From Holothuria scabra (Eukaryota > Echinodermata > Holothuroidea > Aspidochirotida > Holothuriidae): a stretch of 64,000 nt of DNA. The stretch lies in NCBI GenBank assembly GCA_037179385.1, contig CM074184.1, positions 14,092,001-14,156,000 on the forward strand. Direction: 5' to 3'. The position numbers and the translations under genes are program-made. Of the stretch, positions 13,801 to 26,851 are shown in pieces. The notes beneath the pieces were generated by a model. The model was given only the letters and a program-made list of their open reading frames with translations, searched no databases and was not told where the DNA came from. Every line of letters starts with the position of its first letter. Positions within the stretch are counted from its first letter, which is position 1.

Positions 13801-16800
13801 TGAGCCAGCCACAGCCTTTTTTCTAGTCGTGGCCCACTGGCTTGCTTTCCAGACTTCATTGATTTTGCTGAGCACTTAGCACAATGGCAGAAAGGTTCTG
13901 TTTTTAAAGTCTTCGATATGACTCGGCCAAGACTTGAAGACCTCCTAACTGCAAGTCTGAGGTGATGTTTCTGCAGTCATGGTAATACCTGGTACCCAAC
14001 TTGTATAAAACATACTACATTACTCAAGATATAAAACATGAATGCCATCAACTTTGTGTGTGTGTTTTTTGTCAGAAAGTTTTTCAAATATTAACATAGC
14101 TAGGAGGGGGAGGTAGGGAGACAGGAGGAAGGGCAGGGACAGAGGAGGGAGGATAAATTCTCCTTGTTAGAGAGATATGACCCCATCCCTCATTATGTGA
14201 CATGATATTGTTTCAAATATAGTTTGTAGCATAGTTTAAAGATCCCAATAATATATATTTACATTTCCCTACAAAATGTATCTCTTCTTCATTACTCCCA
14301 TTCCAAATTTCCCCTCCCAAATTCCAGTTTTTAGTTTAGTCACTGTTGGAATACTCTTCACCTCTGGGATTGTTTGAAAGATTTCCTCCCTACACTTAAG
14401 ACAATCTTCCAAGCCTGCTGACAAAATTTTCACTGCAATTATTTCTCTTGGACAATCTCCACATAATGAATATACTCATGTCATCTAACTCCACCATAGA
14501 ATTTGGAACCTCACTGGATCAAAGTTGTGTTTGGAAAATTTTTCATGTGGGAATTATTCAGGGTGTGCTTATCAATTTATGTCGAAGACACTTTTGTTAA
14601 TCTTTTTTCTTGTTGCGATCACTGCTTCTCATAAAATCAACCCTATAGAGGTGTTCATGTGATGTCATGAGATTGGAATTTGCTAGACACTGCCATCCAT
14701 GCATTAGACAATGCATCAAGCAAGTTATCAGGCATGGTGTGACAAAAGATACTGCTGTGACACAATAGACACTTGCTGGAGATCCAAATAGATGCACAAC
14801 TTGTGTATCTATTTAGGTGTTGGACATGTTGTAGCACAACCATTTGGGGTGGAACAATACTGAGACCATTTTTAGGGAGAACAGTGTGTCTTGATTGATT
14901 TGTCCATATTTTTCATGCATATAGCAGATTTTAAACTTCAGTAAGCTATTTTTTAATGCAGGAGCAAATTTTATAATTTCCACAATAATTTTAACTTGAC
15001 CCTAGGACAGGTATTCATAACTGTAACTCTATCATGTTGTATTACCCTGTAAGTCTCAATTTGTCAGGAGCAGCAGTGTATCACACTAAAACTGAAAGAA
15101 TTAAAAAAGAGTGCTGTGATATTGCTGCTCATATTTGAACTCCAATATTTGATTTAATCCTCAGATTGAAAGTTGCCCTGTGCTAGTTGTCCAGGTGGAC
15201 CGGTCAGTAAGATATCCATCTGCTGAAAACCTAGTGGAGAGGTTGAATCATATCCGAGAATCCAAAGTTTACTACCAGCAACATGTTATATTTGACTTCT
15301 CAAGAGTCTGTGAACTAGATTATACAGCTGTAGAGGTAAGGGTCTTTGAGTTGGGGGGGGGGGGGGGAGGGTTACCGCTTAAAGAAAAACCTTTCTCTCT
15401 TTCTCACATCCATCATTAGATTCAATGATTTGAAATTTAGAAATAGATTCTGAATCAAAGTTTCATCATTAGCAAAGGAGAAGCACTTTTAAGTTGCATT
15501 CTTCATGTCTCAGATATAGTTCTATTGTCAAGGAAGGAATTTATCCAAATTAAAATAGTAATAGTAAGCCTGTTCCCAGATTACTTGTCATTTCTTCTGG
15601 TATATCATACACTTGAGTTCGTCCATGTTAAAACAAAGATAAAAAAATGAGCAGTCCAAAGACTTAGAGGAAAAACAGTTTACTAAATTGAAACTTGCTA
15701 CCATTGTTAGTGGGCTTGCTGTTGATTTGAGGCCCAGTTTAGTGTTCAGCATCTTGAATTCAGTCGGGCCTATTAATAATGAAATGCAGTCACACAAAAT
15801 TGTGTAGCAGCTGGGATTGTCTAGGTAGGCTTGTTTAATCTTTAGCCCTGTTCAGTTTGGTATTTGGGGAGCAAGGGCACTATATTCTGCTATGTATACT
15901 GCCTCTTTGGTCCATGTTCTGTGTTGTTTTTCATTGCCTTTCTAATCTTGCTGTAAAAGTTAATCAGTTTTCTTGTCCATTCTCAGTGCCTTTCAGATGC
16001 AATTGCTGATTTTGCCAAAGCTGGAGTTAAACTTTACTTTGTCCATGTAAAGGTGAGGACCATACTCATGTAAACTAGTTTTAATTGTTTAGTTTAGAAG
16101 CCTTAAGTCCCCTTTTTTTCATACCACATGGGGACAGTCACTCTTGAACTTTTAACATCAGATCAAATTTATAAAGAAGGTTCTTCTCTTCATCATTTAG
16201 TATATTGCTTTTCCTGGAGGATGGGAAAGGGACTGGGGTGGAGGGCAGGGGGTATATTGCTTTTCTTGGAGGGGAGGGGTAGGGAGGATGTGATTGCATT
16301 ACCAAGGAAAGGCCACTGCTTTCTCTTCTCACTACTACTAGGATAAGTTCAATGCAGTGAGAGAGGATGGTAATGAGAAATTGCAGGCAGGTAAATCTAG
16401 TGACTGTATCTTCAGACATAGAAATGACTGACTTGGTCTTAGTTTCCTATTCAACTGTGTTTTGTAGGCACTGGTGAAGCACCGAGTAAATTTCCTTTGA
16501 ATATAAACTGAGTTAATATCTAAGTTTGCAATGTGCAATGGGTAGTAATATTATGTAAATCCTTAAAAGACATATTTTCTTTGGTTCTTGCTCTGTAAGG
16601 ATAAGAAGAAACAAACACAAGAGTATGAAACTACACTAATCCAATCAGCCTGCCATCAGCTTCAATTTTCTTAAAGTTATTGTTTACATGAAATTCTAAA
16701 ACAATTTTAGTGGATTAATAGTAGTTTCAAACCACCCATGACACCAAAAACATTGGGTCAGGAAATATTTAGGCTGTTGAACCTAACTTATGACCAACTA

Positions 16801-19097
16801 AATGTGATCATCACTAGACTGACATTGTGATTTGTCTGTAAATAACCTCAATAGCATACAATAATGAAAACATCACAAAAGGAAAACAATTGAAAAACAG
16901 GAACTCCTCCATACATTCCCAATTGACGATGAGTATAAATGTTCTTTAACCTGTCCATACCAAAAGTGCATTCTCCACTCCCACTATACTTCCAGGCACG
17001 TATATGCATTTGTGTACTGTCCCTCTGCCACACTGTTGTGCAGAGTGAGAAGGCAACAGATTTCATATTTAGAGTCTTTGATAAACTAACCTTGGGCTGG
17101 ATTCAAGGCCTAGGCTAAGGGGTAAATACTCTATTCACCAAGTCTTACAGTCTGTATGTCATCACAGTATTGGTACCCTGCCCTATCTGTAAAAATTAGC
17201 TGTTTACAGCAAAAATAATGTTATGAAAAATAATGTTACAATATCTTAAGTTGCTCTAACTGGAAGTTATGCCATTAGAATGGCCAGATAGGTTTCTATT
17301 TGCTGTCAGTTCATTGTAGTTTAAAATATTGTCCACAAATTAAGCTGCATGTGTCCCATCCTATATCGCACCAAGGATATTAACAATTGGTTTTATTCTG
17401 TATTGTTCAGCTTCAAATCCATGACATGTTACATCGAGCTAACATTCCAGGATTAGAAATATTCCCTACTGTGCAGGAGGCTATGCAGAGTCTATCTGGC
17501 AGTGGTGAGTAATACAAGTTTTTATTAAAACAAATTAAGGTAAGTTGCTTTAAGATTTCTATGCATATCTTGCAGCTGGAAAGCTTCCAAATTACAGATA
17601 GATTAAAATTAATATATCACAGATAAGTACTTTGAAAGTTCGAACAGTTTGAGTGTGACATTGTACTGTAATTCAAAAGCTGGAGTAGTTAATGAATGCT
17701 AAGAAATTTATTTTAGCCATAAGAAGTAGTCATCCTAAAAACTTTTGTGAAGCTTAGCTAAATCTAGCTATTGCCTGTTTCATACAAATATGCATCTTTC
17801 ATGGCATTTGCTGCATATTAAAAAGACAATTTTAGGAAATGTCAAGCATTAAATTATTTCACAGTACCAAAAATGTTACCACATAATAAACAAGAACCAT
17901 TTGAGTTGAGGTGAGTGGTGAATGTGTGAAATTTGTGTGCCATTTGAAGAAGATTTAGTGTAAATTGTCACAGACATTATTACTTGAAACAGTGCCTAAA
18001 TTTTAAATTAAAGGTTGGAAAATGAATCTTTCTCAAGTCCTTTTGATGTAGCTTGTCTATAGTTGAGATTTAAAATGTTGAAAGCTGTTTACTCCTCCTT
18101 ACCTCCCCTGTTACTTCCCCACAGTGCTCTACTGCAGAGTGATCACTGGCAATGAAATTCCTAATTGGAGGTACTATCCCAAATCCTACTGGTGACTATC
18201 CTAACTTGCCCTTGTGTATTTTCCTTTTTTTTGGGGGGGGGGAGGGAGAGGAGGGGAGGGGAAATTAGGAATTTCATTGTCAGTAATGGGCTGTCCAGTA
18301 GTAGTAATAGGTGTCATAAGCTAGTAAGTTCACAAAAAAGGGTTAGTTTAGGGTAAATTTATTCAGTTCATATTAAATAGTTTGGGAATAATTTGTGATG
18401 TCGCTCTTGTTTAACTTACAGTACCTGCCCTTGTTCCTTTTTTCTTAAATTGAGATATTAATATGGCCTTAATTTTATCACTAAAAATTTAACTGAAGGT
18501 AAATAAAAACAGAGGGGTATAATCTCAACAGCTCAGTTGTAAAATGCTAACTTAATCAACCTTTTAAGAATTTGTTTGGAGGGTTTGTGGGAAGGCCGTT
18601 TTGATTGTTTGTTGTATCAACCCAATGAAATGACTCCTGTGGAACTAACATCCTCTTAAATGGCTTATTACACATGTTCTTAAATCAGCAACCTTTTTTC
18701 AAAAGTAGTTATGTTTTTTTTTTTTTCATTTTAATTTTTTTTTTAATGTCAGTAACCTGGATTGACTTGTATGACCTGTTCTTATTTTCTCATGAAACAA
18801 TCACTTGTTGCTTTAACAGATAAATGGCAGTAAAATAGAGGTGATGGCAGAGGGAGATTTCTGTGGAAATTAATCTCCCTGGGATTTAAGCCTCCTGTAT
18901 TGCACCTCAACAGCTTTTGTAAGATACAAATTTGAATTTCCTTGGGAGTGTAGCTGTGTGTCAGTTTAAGGGGTTCCGTTTTTCTTTTGGTGTTCATGTG
19001 TGTGTGTACTTTTATGACAAGTTAAGCTGTAATTTTTTATATAGTAAGAACAGAGAAATTTGTTATTCTCTTTCTTGAACCTACAGGAGACACCTGA
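1829..19097 (+). CDS. SLC26A11: SLC26A11-like sulfate/anion transporter, copy 1 (5' end outside window)
   Basis: Multipass SLC26 anion transporter with a C-terminal STAS domain. Exons: 1829-2045, 4633-4798, 6296-6350, 6749-6848, 8624-8784, 9865-9937, 10497-10547, 11824-11884, 12409-12605, 13522-13733, 15165-15335, 15987-16052, 17411-17504, 19087-19097. All have AG/GT borders and the phases join into 544 codons plus stop. Visible motifs are YGLYSAFMG and GPTAILSLL (exon 1), VPLIAYLEAIAIGKAFA (TM8, 9865), YPVTGSFSRTS (TM10) and a STAS core DFSRVCELDYTAVE. Comparison with copy 2 shows that one exon of about 93 codons is missing to the left; nothing resembling it lies in 1-1828. The last 11-bp exon is the least certain: it gives a C-terminus ending SGSGDT that matches copy 2 in length. 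Introns hold a foldback element, a LINE relic and MITEs. Family: sulfate, and in some reports chloride/oxalate, transport; the substrate here is inferred. Confidence 0.93.
10640..11422. mobile_element. foldback (long inverted repeat) element
   Basis: The two halves are near-complementary over about 330 bp each: the left arm starts CATATGTATGGCACGCCAA at 10640 and the right arm ends with its complement at 11422. Both arms contain the same internal order of blocks (GGC-ACGCCAAAAGG, repeated ACGTTCATGTAC, then GCCATACAGAGC and CCTTTCGGCGTACC). The centre (about 10975-11105) is a run of diverged 25-bp units built on CATGTACTGATTTCATACG. It sits in an intron of SLC26 copy 1. Short ORFs on it are by-products. 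Confidence 0.8.
12970..13370 (+). mobile_element. decayed LINE reverse-transcriptase C-terminal fragment
   Basis: Frame 1 (from about 12975) reads KSIIAKECHNIRKIQHSLSQ, then LVNSHLDYANAIL, the thumb-region pattern of CR1/L2/jockey-type LINE RTs. After a frameshift near 13155 the pattern continues as LQRIQNQAVELML, and after further damage as LRELHWSPVKWCINFKVLCLAF, matching the usual LHWLPV-FK block. Stops and frameshifts show it is dead. It lies in an intron of SLC26 copy 1 (12606-13521). Confidence 0.75.
18145..18284. mobile_element. 140-bp MITE
   Basis: Inverted ends ACTGGCAATGAAATTCCTAA (left) and ACTGACAATGAAATTCCTAA (from the right), one mismatch in about 22 bp. The middle holds a G-rich run. 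In the last intron of SLC26 copy 1. No clear target-site duplication. Confidence 0.65.
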
Positions 19098-21189
19098 TGC
19101 TTACCTTGTACTACTTACCAGCTGTAAGTTATGTTGTATATGGAACCATTGTATAGTAGAGGTCTATCAGAAGAAACAAGACTGTCCATCCAAGCAGATT
19201 AACAGAGGCCACAATAGGTTTCCTCTTAAATCATGTACTCTACAAAGTTGCCTTAGCATTTTGCTGAAAATGACCTTGTAAAAACAACAATAACAATTAC
19301 ATAATGAATACTGTAAAATTGCACAAATTAATTTATCTCAAAGTAAATTTTTCCAAAAGACAATTACTATTTTCAACTTTAACATCTATTGCATTTGCAT
19401 GAATTTCAAATAATATTATGTACATATGAACATGCTTGACCCATGAGCAAAGGATGTTTTTCTAAGAAAATCAGGCAATGTATGTTTCAAAGTTTATGAA
19501 AGTTAAATAAATGGGAGAAACTGTGTGGACAGATCTTCTCTTTAGGAATAAAGAGTTTTATTAGAAAAAAGATCATGAAACCCAAAAGCATGACTCGTAA
19601 GCTGTATTATTATTGTACCTTAGGGTTGTTTGCTATCTTGAGCTTGTTATTTGACATTTAAATGGGATTAAAGGACACACCACACACCATTGTGTCATAT
19701 ATTGTCATCTAGATGAAAAGGTAAAATTAAAATATGGTTTCAAGTACAGTTCAAGTTCTGTTTCAAATATGGTTAAGATCTTCTTCTAGTCATCTTCTTT
19801 TGTCATCTTTCAGTACATGTTTGGAATAATGTTGACATTATTCTGCAACTTCCAGTCCACAAACTTGAGCAGGCCATGTCATACAAAATGTGTAACTTGC
19901 ATGTTACATTTATGACCTATAATTAAACATGTCCTTATCAAGAACATTAAGTACAAGATGACAACAGCCCAAAATCAGCCACTTGGCTAATTGTTCCCTA
20001 TTACAAAAATTGCCACCTTTATATTGTGTCTTTTAAACTTTTTGAATTAATCCTCAGTTACCTTTTCACAAATTTGTTCTACACAGTGTCTTCATAAGTA
20101 CAACAGATCTGTGTATATGTCTCTGTAAAGGCAAAGGCTATCATCCCACCCAAGATTGGGGGTTGGGGGGGGGGGATGATAGGTACAGGGTAATGGGATA
20201 AGGGGGTACAGGCTATGGATCATATCAATAATGGTTTTACACTCTACCATTCATACTTTCAGGTACTCATGTATATGTGTACTGTGTATGCAATGCATGA
20301 AAAATAACTTCTGATTTCATTAAGGAATGGCAAGTCTGTCACATGCCATATAAATAAGACCAAAAAATGACATGGATATGTAAGTACCAAAAGATATTAA
20401 AGTTATGTCATTGTCCTGTCAGCATCATGTTTGTGTACTTTTTGGGAGGGGGTGAGGGGACAACATGCCACACAATTTTTAGATACACCCTTACCTGTTG
20501 CATCCCATGATTGTTAGCATTACATTAAAACTGATAAGGAAAGGATTTTGCTCTATTTCCTTTTTGTAAGGAAAGGTTCATGGTAAAATTATGATTCAAA
20601 CTTGTGCTTCAGCACTCAGTTCATCCAACTCAATTTCATGATTAAAACACATGACACTTCTTTACTTAAACTGATGTTGTCTTTACTTCATAGAAATATG
20701 ATGTTGTGAGCAATTTGAAATGTAACAAGAGATGGATGAAATTTGGGCAGGGTGGAAGGGGGGAAGTAGAGAGGGATTTTTAAGGTTCACATCACCAGTT
20801 ATCAATTAAGCTGCAATACATGCCTTCAAAATGATGTAGAAGTGTTAGATGAGGTGTTTACTGCCCACCTGGTCATTTACGGAACTTCAGTCCTTTCTCA
20901 CTAAAGAACTATATAAAGGTATATTTAAGGATCTAAGATGTATTGATTGAATGCATTTATTTTAAAAGCTGGTTGTTTTGTTGGCTATTCTTCTGGGTTT
21001 GTCTTGTAACCTTGTGAGTTGCCGTTGTTGTAAGATATTCTTCAATACATTCCATTCAACAGAAACAACAAGTTCATGACCTGACCTCTGGTGTACCAAT
21101 GTAATATGTTAGGCATCCTAGTGGGAAAATAGGTTGCAACAACGTAACTGAAAGGGTCATGTTTATCTTGATACACATTATATTGATAG

Positions 21190-22887
21190 CATACCGTATA
21201 TTCTGTAATAAACGCCCCCGGAGCGTTACATTTTTGAAAAGGGGGGCGTTTATTTGAGGGTATATTGTAATAAAAAATTAACTTATCGGCATCGGTAAAA
21301 CTCTGCCATTCAACCCATCATTACCACAGATTATTTGTAAACTGAAAAAAGGGCACAAATATACCTGAAACTTGCTCTTGCTCTTAAAATTCCTGTGTTT
21401 ATACCGTACTCAATCCTTCCCGCCAAAACGGAATGCATTGATAAGCCCAAACGTATAAATTATACCCCTGCCATGAGCGCGATCATTGGTTATTTTCCCC
21501 ATAACAATGTAGTATAACCTGGAATTGTATTCCTTGCAGTCTGTAAAAAGTGCCGCGTAAGTTGCTGTTCAATTTGTTCTGTACAAAAGCACAAGTACAG
21601 TACAGACTATCCGAGCTGCAGTGTTTGGCTGTATTCCCAAGTCCCAAAGCTTACCATGTATATCTGTGCACGTTTTATACACGTAGCACCTAGAATCTTT
21701 GGAAGTTCGGTGGTTATTATCCTGCATAAATTAAGCCATTTCTCGCATTCCTTCCGTAATGTTATTTGCAGTAGGACTTATGAAATGTGAACGTCATCGC
21801 CAACGAAAACAGTGATGCACGTGGTCTCATGCAGGCTACTTCTTCGCCCACGCACTTACGTGCGTGTCCGTTTTTACCGCCAAACAAGGCATCATGTTTT
21901 GCTCGGTGACATCATATGCATACGATCCATTGCAAAATTTAAATTGCCCCTGCATCGTGATTGGTTCAAATGCGATGATTCTAGCCAGCCAATCACAACT
22001 CACGCCATCGCCTATGTGATTTAGTGTGTGAAAATACTAAGCCTCGAGACGAATTTTTCTATCGAGTTTTTATGTGATACGACGTTCACATTTCATATGC
22101 TGATGTAACCGGCTAGCGCAGCCGGGCGAGCCCCGTGCTAAATTCAACAAGAAACGACATCACAAATCTCTGCGTACTTGGATTTTTCGGGGATTTCACT
22201 TGGGTGCATTTCAATTGCAGATTATTTTCAAACAAGACGTAAGTTTTGGACAAGAACTGCTAAAAATTTACGGGGATATTTATATCCGTAAGGAACCATA
22301 GGATACGTACGTTAATCAGGTGCGATTGTTTTGCTGCCCCAGAACCGCTAAGATTATTATGATTGCCTATTTCTACATGGCCTCATTAAAGCGGGATTCT
22401 ACAGTACATTAACGCAACTACAACCCAGTACAGTAAAATACTGCAAATGTTCCGACATGATTGGGGGATGAAAACTAAACAGAGAGCTAAATTATCAAAG
22501 GGTATGTGACATCGACTGAAAACAATCCTACTGTATTAACGATTGGTTTATATCTCCACATTTGAAAAGAAAATATGAGGCCTACAAAAATGATATTCCA
22601 TTCGCAAAACAAACGGAACTATTCCCAATATTTTTCAACTTGAACGATATGCACAAAGCAAGGGGCGCGTACTTTAGAGACAAACAGGTGTCTTTCTTCT
22701 TTCTAATAATCGGTAATCGGCATCGGGCCGACTGTTAAATTAAATAATGATTATGCATAACCGGTCAAACACTAGCTTTATCTGTGGTTTGGGCCTGTAG
22801 TGCGGGAGGCCTTGGCCTACGCAGTTGTTAAAAATTTGAGGGGGCGTTTATTAGAGGGGGAGCGTTTATTACAGAATATACGGTATG
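21190..22887. mobile_element. 1.7-kb TIR DNA element, nonautonomous
   Basis: A perfect 26-bp terminal inverted repeat (21190-21215 and 22862-22887) starts CATACCGTATATTCTG and ends at AAACGC. Each end also has a second GGGCGTTTATT motif: inverted at 21242-21254 and direct near 22841-22852. The interior is richer in CpG than its surroundings and has no transposase-like ORF. The superfamily is not clear to me, and I cannot separate a target-site duplication from the TIR ends. It lies between the two SLC26 genes and hosts a nested element at 21779-22097. Confidence 0.8.
21779..22097. mobile_element. nested small TIR element
   Basis: Perfect 17-bp inverted ends, TATGAAATGTGAACGTC at 21779 and its complement ending at 22097, enclose about 285 bp without coding capacity. 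The outermost TA at both ends could be a TA target-site duplication, as in mariner-type elements. The whole lies inside the 1.7-kb TIR element, so it inserted later or is a structural part of it. Confidence 0.6.
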
Positions 22888-23696
22888 TCATCATCCTTAC
22901 ATACATCTTAGTAACACTGTAAGTTTGTAATAGATTATACTGTTGAGACTGATTTCAAGGATGAGTCACACTACTCCTTTAAATGTGTACACTCTGCCCC
23001 TTTAAATGTGTATAATTAAAACTGACTGGTCAGTGGCATGAGCAGGATTGTTAGTAAGGAAGAAGATCAAACACAGTGTATCAATTTGTGTGTAACCAAG
23101 GTAACCAAATAAATAGTGAGTTTCTGCCATTAGGCAAAATACCAGATAATATTTGTCTTTCTGTATTTGTACTTCTTGTCAGTTTGCTAAATTTAAAGTC
23201 ATTTAGCAATGGGTAGATGCAAAATTGCTTTGACAATCATGAAATTCCTGCATATCTCCTTGTATTTGCCTAAAAAGTTCTTCTGAAGATATTTGGAACA
23301 AAGCTATTACAAGCAAAAGTAAATCAAAGCATTATTTATGTATGTTAGATAAGCAGTTCATTAAAAGAATCATTGTTACATGATGTAAAACCACCATTCA
23401 TGAATTAAAATGACAGGGTAAACTAATTTATGTTGAGGTGACTGCTCTTTGCCTTTTGGTCATGATTCCCTAAATTTTTGTTGAATACTTCTAACTTTGA
23501 AATCTTGTAGTTCCTCTGCAAGAATTTGAGAAAATTCAAAAATATTCTGTGCTTTTGCACCAGTGCTTTCTAGCCAAACAGACAGACATAAAACAACTTT
23601 AGTTCAGATGGTAGAATACTGTTCTTCCTAATTTCTGTGGTTTTGGTTGGTAGGATTTAAGTTTCCAGCAGCAGCTGTGATGTTACATGTGATGAC

Positions 23697-24053
23697 GTTG
23701 CTTCTTGAGAAAACAACATTGACACCCCAGTAGATCAAAGGCAGAGTGAGGTGTGACTGGTTACTTAGTTTGTTACATGGTATGTGCCCTCGATTGAGCT
23801 ATGCTTTCGTTGTGCTTACACTATGTAAAAAGTAATTAATACATGCTTGACTGGTCTGTGAGCTAACTACAAATGTTATCTAACTTTTTGTGCAATTGTA
23901 ATATATCTGTTACTGTCAATTAATTAATCAGATGTGAAACCTGATTATATCAAGTGTGTGTGTAGTGAGCTTCATATCCTCCCTAAAGCAGTAAGAGGTA
24001 ATTAGGCAAAGAAGGAAGATGTAAAGAAAGTAATAAGAAAAGTTTCATCATGT
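23697..24053 (-). repeat. dispersed repeat, copy 2 (inverted relative to copy 1)
   Basis: Reverse-complement partner of 553-927, with conserved words TACATGCTTGACTGGTCTGTGAG, shortened here to CATGCTTGACTGGTCTGTGA, and GATTGAGCTATGCTTTCG. Intergenic, upstream of SLC26 copy 2. Transposon type unknown. Confidence 0.75.
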
Positions 24054-26813
24054 ACTAATAAATATCATATTCGGCCAGGGGTCTTCACAGGTAGAGGGAG
24101 GGGGCAGAAAACATTTCACATCCTGGAAAGCCACACTGCCTTGTCATCCCTCCCCCCCTCAACAAGTGTCCCCAAAATGCCAATAATGTTTAAACAACAT
24201 GCTTCATTTATTTCACCTATAGGAACACATATTATAATCTTTCAGAGGGGTGGGGCAGGGTAAAGAAGTTGTATTATAAAACAACATCCTCTACTTAAAT
24301 CTTATAGATAAATATTTTTATACTGATGTAATATTTTATGATAATAAATAAACTCAGTAGTTTTGAACATAATTCCCATCTTTTGAACTCTTTTCTCATC
24401 CTATTTATAGTGCATATTTAGGTAAATAAGTTTTCATTCAAATGATAGATAGTTCTTGCAAAATGTTAAGGGTTTTTAATTTTCTGGAGACAATGACCCC
24501 AGCAATATGTGACACAAACAATTGCTAACAAGTCCTATAGATCTATACACCAAACAACTGCATTGATTAGTTGCCAGTAGAAATATGATGCACAGTCAAG
24601 CCCTTGTGGACATCTGTATGATCTAACAAGGTCACTTCACTCAACTAGTAAGCTTGTAATCCAAACTGACTTGCTACATTTTATTGTTCTGTAAAACTCC
24701 CACCTGCGACTTTTCACTGCAAAACTTGCAAAATTATATGTGTGCCATATGGATGAATTTAGAAAAAAATCCTTTTGTACTTTGCGCTTTATTGGTATTG
24801 AACAATTATGTAATAAATTCAAGCTTAACATGAAAGCAAATTATTGATTATGTGCAGCTGCACAGTGTGTATGGTCTTGCAATGCAGTCCTAATATTGTA
24901 GAAAATTAACACCCTGACTCATTACCATTTGATTTTCACATACTGCAAAGTATTTTCCAGTTTGCAAAGGGATAAAATACTCTACTACTGTGTTGAATTT
25001 GTGATGTATTGACTTGCTTGGGGTGAAAATATTGATGCATGGGAGTACATGAGTTGTGTAGTCTAGCTAGGTCCTGTTTTTTAACAAGTTCAAGTCCTAT
25101 TCACTGACATTTGTATATTGTAGAAAGTCCTGGAGTTATTACTGAACAGAATTGTAATGCTGGTATTATCTGACAATAGATAGTCCTGCTAGTCTAGCTT
25201 GTATGAGTTGCTGGTACAAATAAACCTATGGTGTGTTCTTGCTATGTACTGTAGATTCAGGCCTCAACACACAGGTGAGAGCTTTAGCAGCTCTTCTGTT
25301 GCATAGCCTGGCATGTTTTTTCCAATAGTACTCAGAACAAAAAGGGACGGATATAATAATGAAATTTTAAACAGTCAACTACATGAAGCTGGACTGGATT
25401 TATAAATTGTTAATGGATGATTACTTGTGAAAAAGTGATATTAAGTGATATAAGGTAAGTTCATTTGACAATATGATACAGCCTATTACTTACCTTGTCA
25501 TTGCTTATAGCCTAGCTACCAGATGTAGGCATATAATATAGCTGAAACTGGGTAAGCCTATCCTTGTGTTTACCATAGGCATAGCTATACCTGTATATGT
25601 ACAGCCATTTAGTTTTGACTTCATTTCCCTGATGCCTACCCTCCACACATTATGGTCCATGCATACACTGTAGAGTACTGATTAATAGTTCAGATGTTGG
25701 AGTATACATGGTGTTCTTCTTGCCAGGTGATTTTGCGGCTATGTGTGTAAAGAGGGCAGGTGTTTCATTTTTGGTCTAATGAACCTTGGATCTACTGAAC
25801 CTAATTTAGTCTAGTGGGTAGTCTGTTTGCGAGCCAATCAGAACAGGGTTCTATTGATGAAACTATAGTTAGAATACAGTTGTTTCATCAGACAGCACAG
25901 GGCAAGCAGGTGGGCAGTGACATTGAGGGGGTTGGTATAGACATTCAAGTGTTCACAGGCAATGCATCCTTGCAATGAGTGAAAGTTTCAGTTGTACCTC
26001 TAACAGTTGTCTCCATACTATATATATGCACCATTTCGAATTGTACTTTTGTTACTACAAATACCAATGCAGCCCATTTACACTTCCCCCAACTGTCTAT
26101 TGGAGGGGGGGGATCTACTAACATTGTGCTTGGTGCTCAGCATAAGCAATGGATTCGGGAAACAAGGCAGTGATCCACAACTGGAAAGAAGGCTGTGGGC
26201 TGTAAAACTCTGTCTAACTAACTAACCCAACAGTCTGTGTGACTGTGGACATGCATGAACAGGCAAAGGGGTTTTTAATGTACATTTGAACTTGTGACCT
26301 ACCAGGAAGCATATTTTACTAACTAGTTGATTGTGGAAGGAAATTATCCAATCAGGAGTTCACTTAAATATTAGTTTTGAAGTGGAAATGATTGCACTTC
26401 ATTTTGTAATTTCATTTATTTTTCTCTTTTGGGGGGTGTGGTCTTCTAGGAGGGGAGGAGGTGGGTTCTTTCAGAAAGGGATATTTAGAGAAGGTGGTGT
26501 CATTTAGTGAGGGATGTATATGTAGAGAAGAGAGTGCTGGCTCTATAGAGCATGCTTGCAACTTTGGTTAAGAGTCACTTCCCCTCTGAGAAATGTTTCT
26601 TACTCTTTTGAACAAAGGTCTGGAAAAAGCCACAAAAAACCATGTGTGTTCTTTTTTAGTTTATTGAATAATATATGTATATTTTTGTCAAAACATCAGT
26701 CATTCATTTTTATTTCTGTTTCACATCTATTCTGTAGAAATGATAACCCTTTAAAATAACAACTTTTTTTAATTTCTCACTTGATATTATACTGCAAACT
26801 TTCATTTTTACAG

Positions 26814-26851
26814 TGATTTGTACATGAGGTGAAATCTGAACTGAGACAGAA
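26814..26851 (+). promoter_or_regulatory. 5' UTR segment of copy 2 with a 3-codon uORF
   Basis: A TTTTTACAG acceptor ends at 26813, so the first coding exon probably begins at 26814 and at least one noncoding exon lies further upstream. The 38-bp leader contains ATG AGG TGA at 26824-26832, a minimal upstream ORF out of frame with the main start at 26852. The location of the promoter and first exon is not visible. Confidence 0.45.

Larger units (their letters stand above)
19098..26813. other. intergenic region between the SLC26 copies
   Basis: No protein-coding gene recognised. It contains plausible polyadenylation signals for copy 1 (AATAAA at 19506-19511 and near 19546), the nested TIR elements, dispersed repeat copy 2, and G-rich runs near 20160 and 26103. 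Any noncoding first exon and the promoter of copy 2 should be in the right part but cannot be placed. Confidence 0.6.

Noticed and set aside
18122..18176. Alternative terminal exon for SLC26 copy 1 after a strong pyrimidine-rich acceptor (CCCCACAG)
   Set aside because: It stays open for only about 18 codons, runs into the 140-bp MITE, and yields a C-terminus unlike copy 2. The 19087 exon fits the length better. Not excluded without RNA data.
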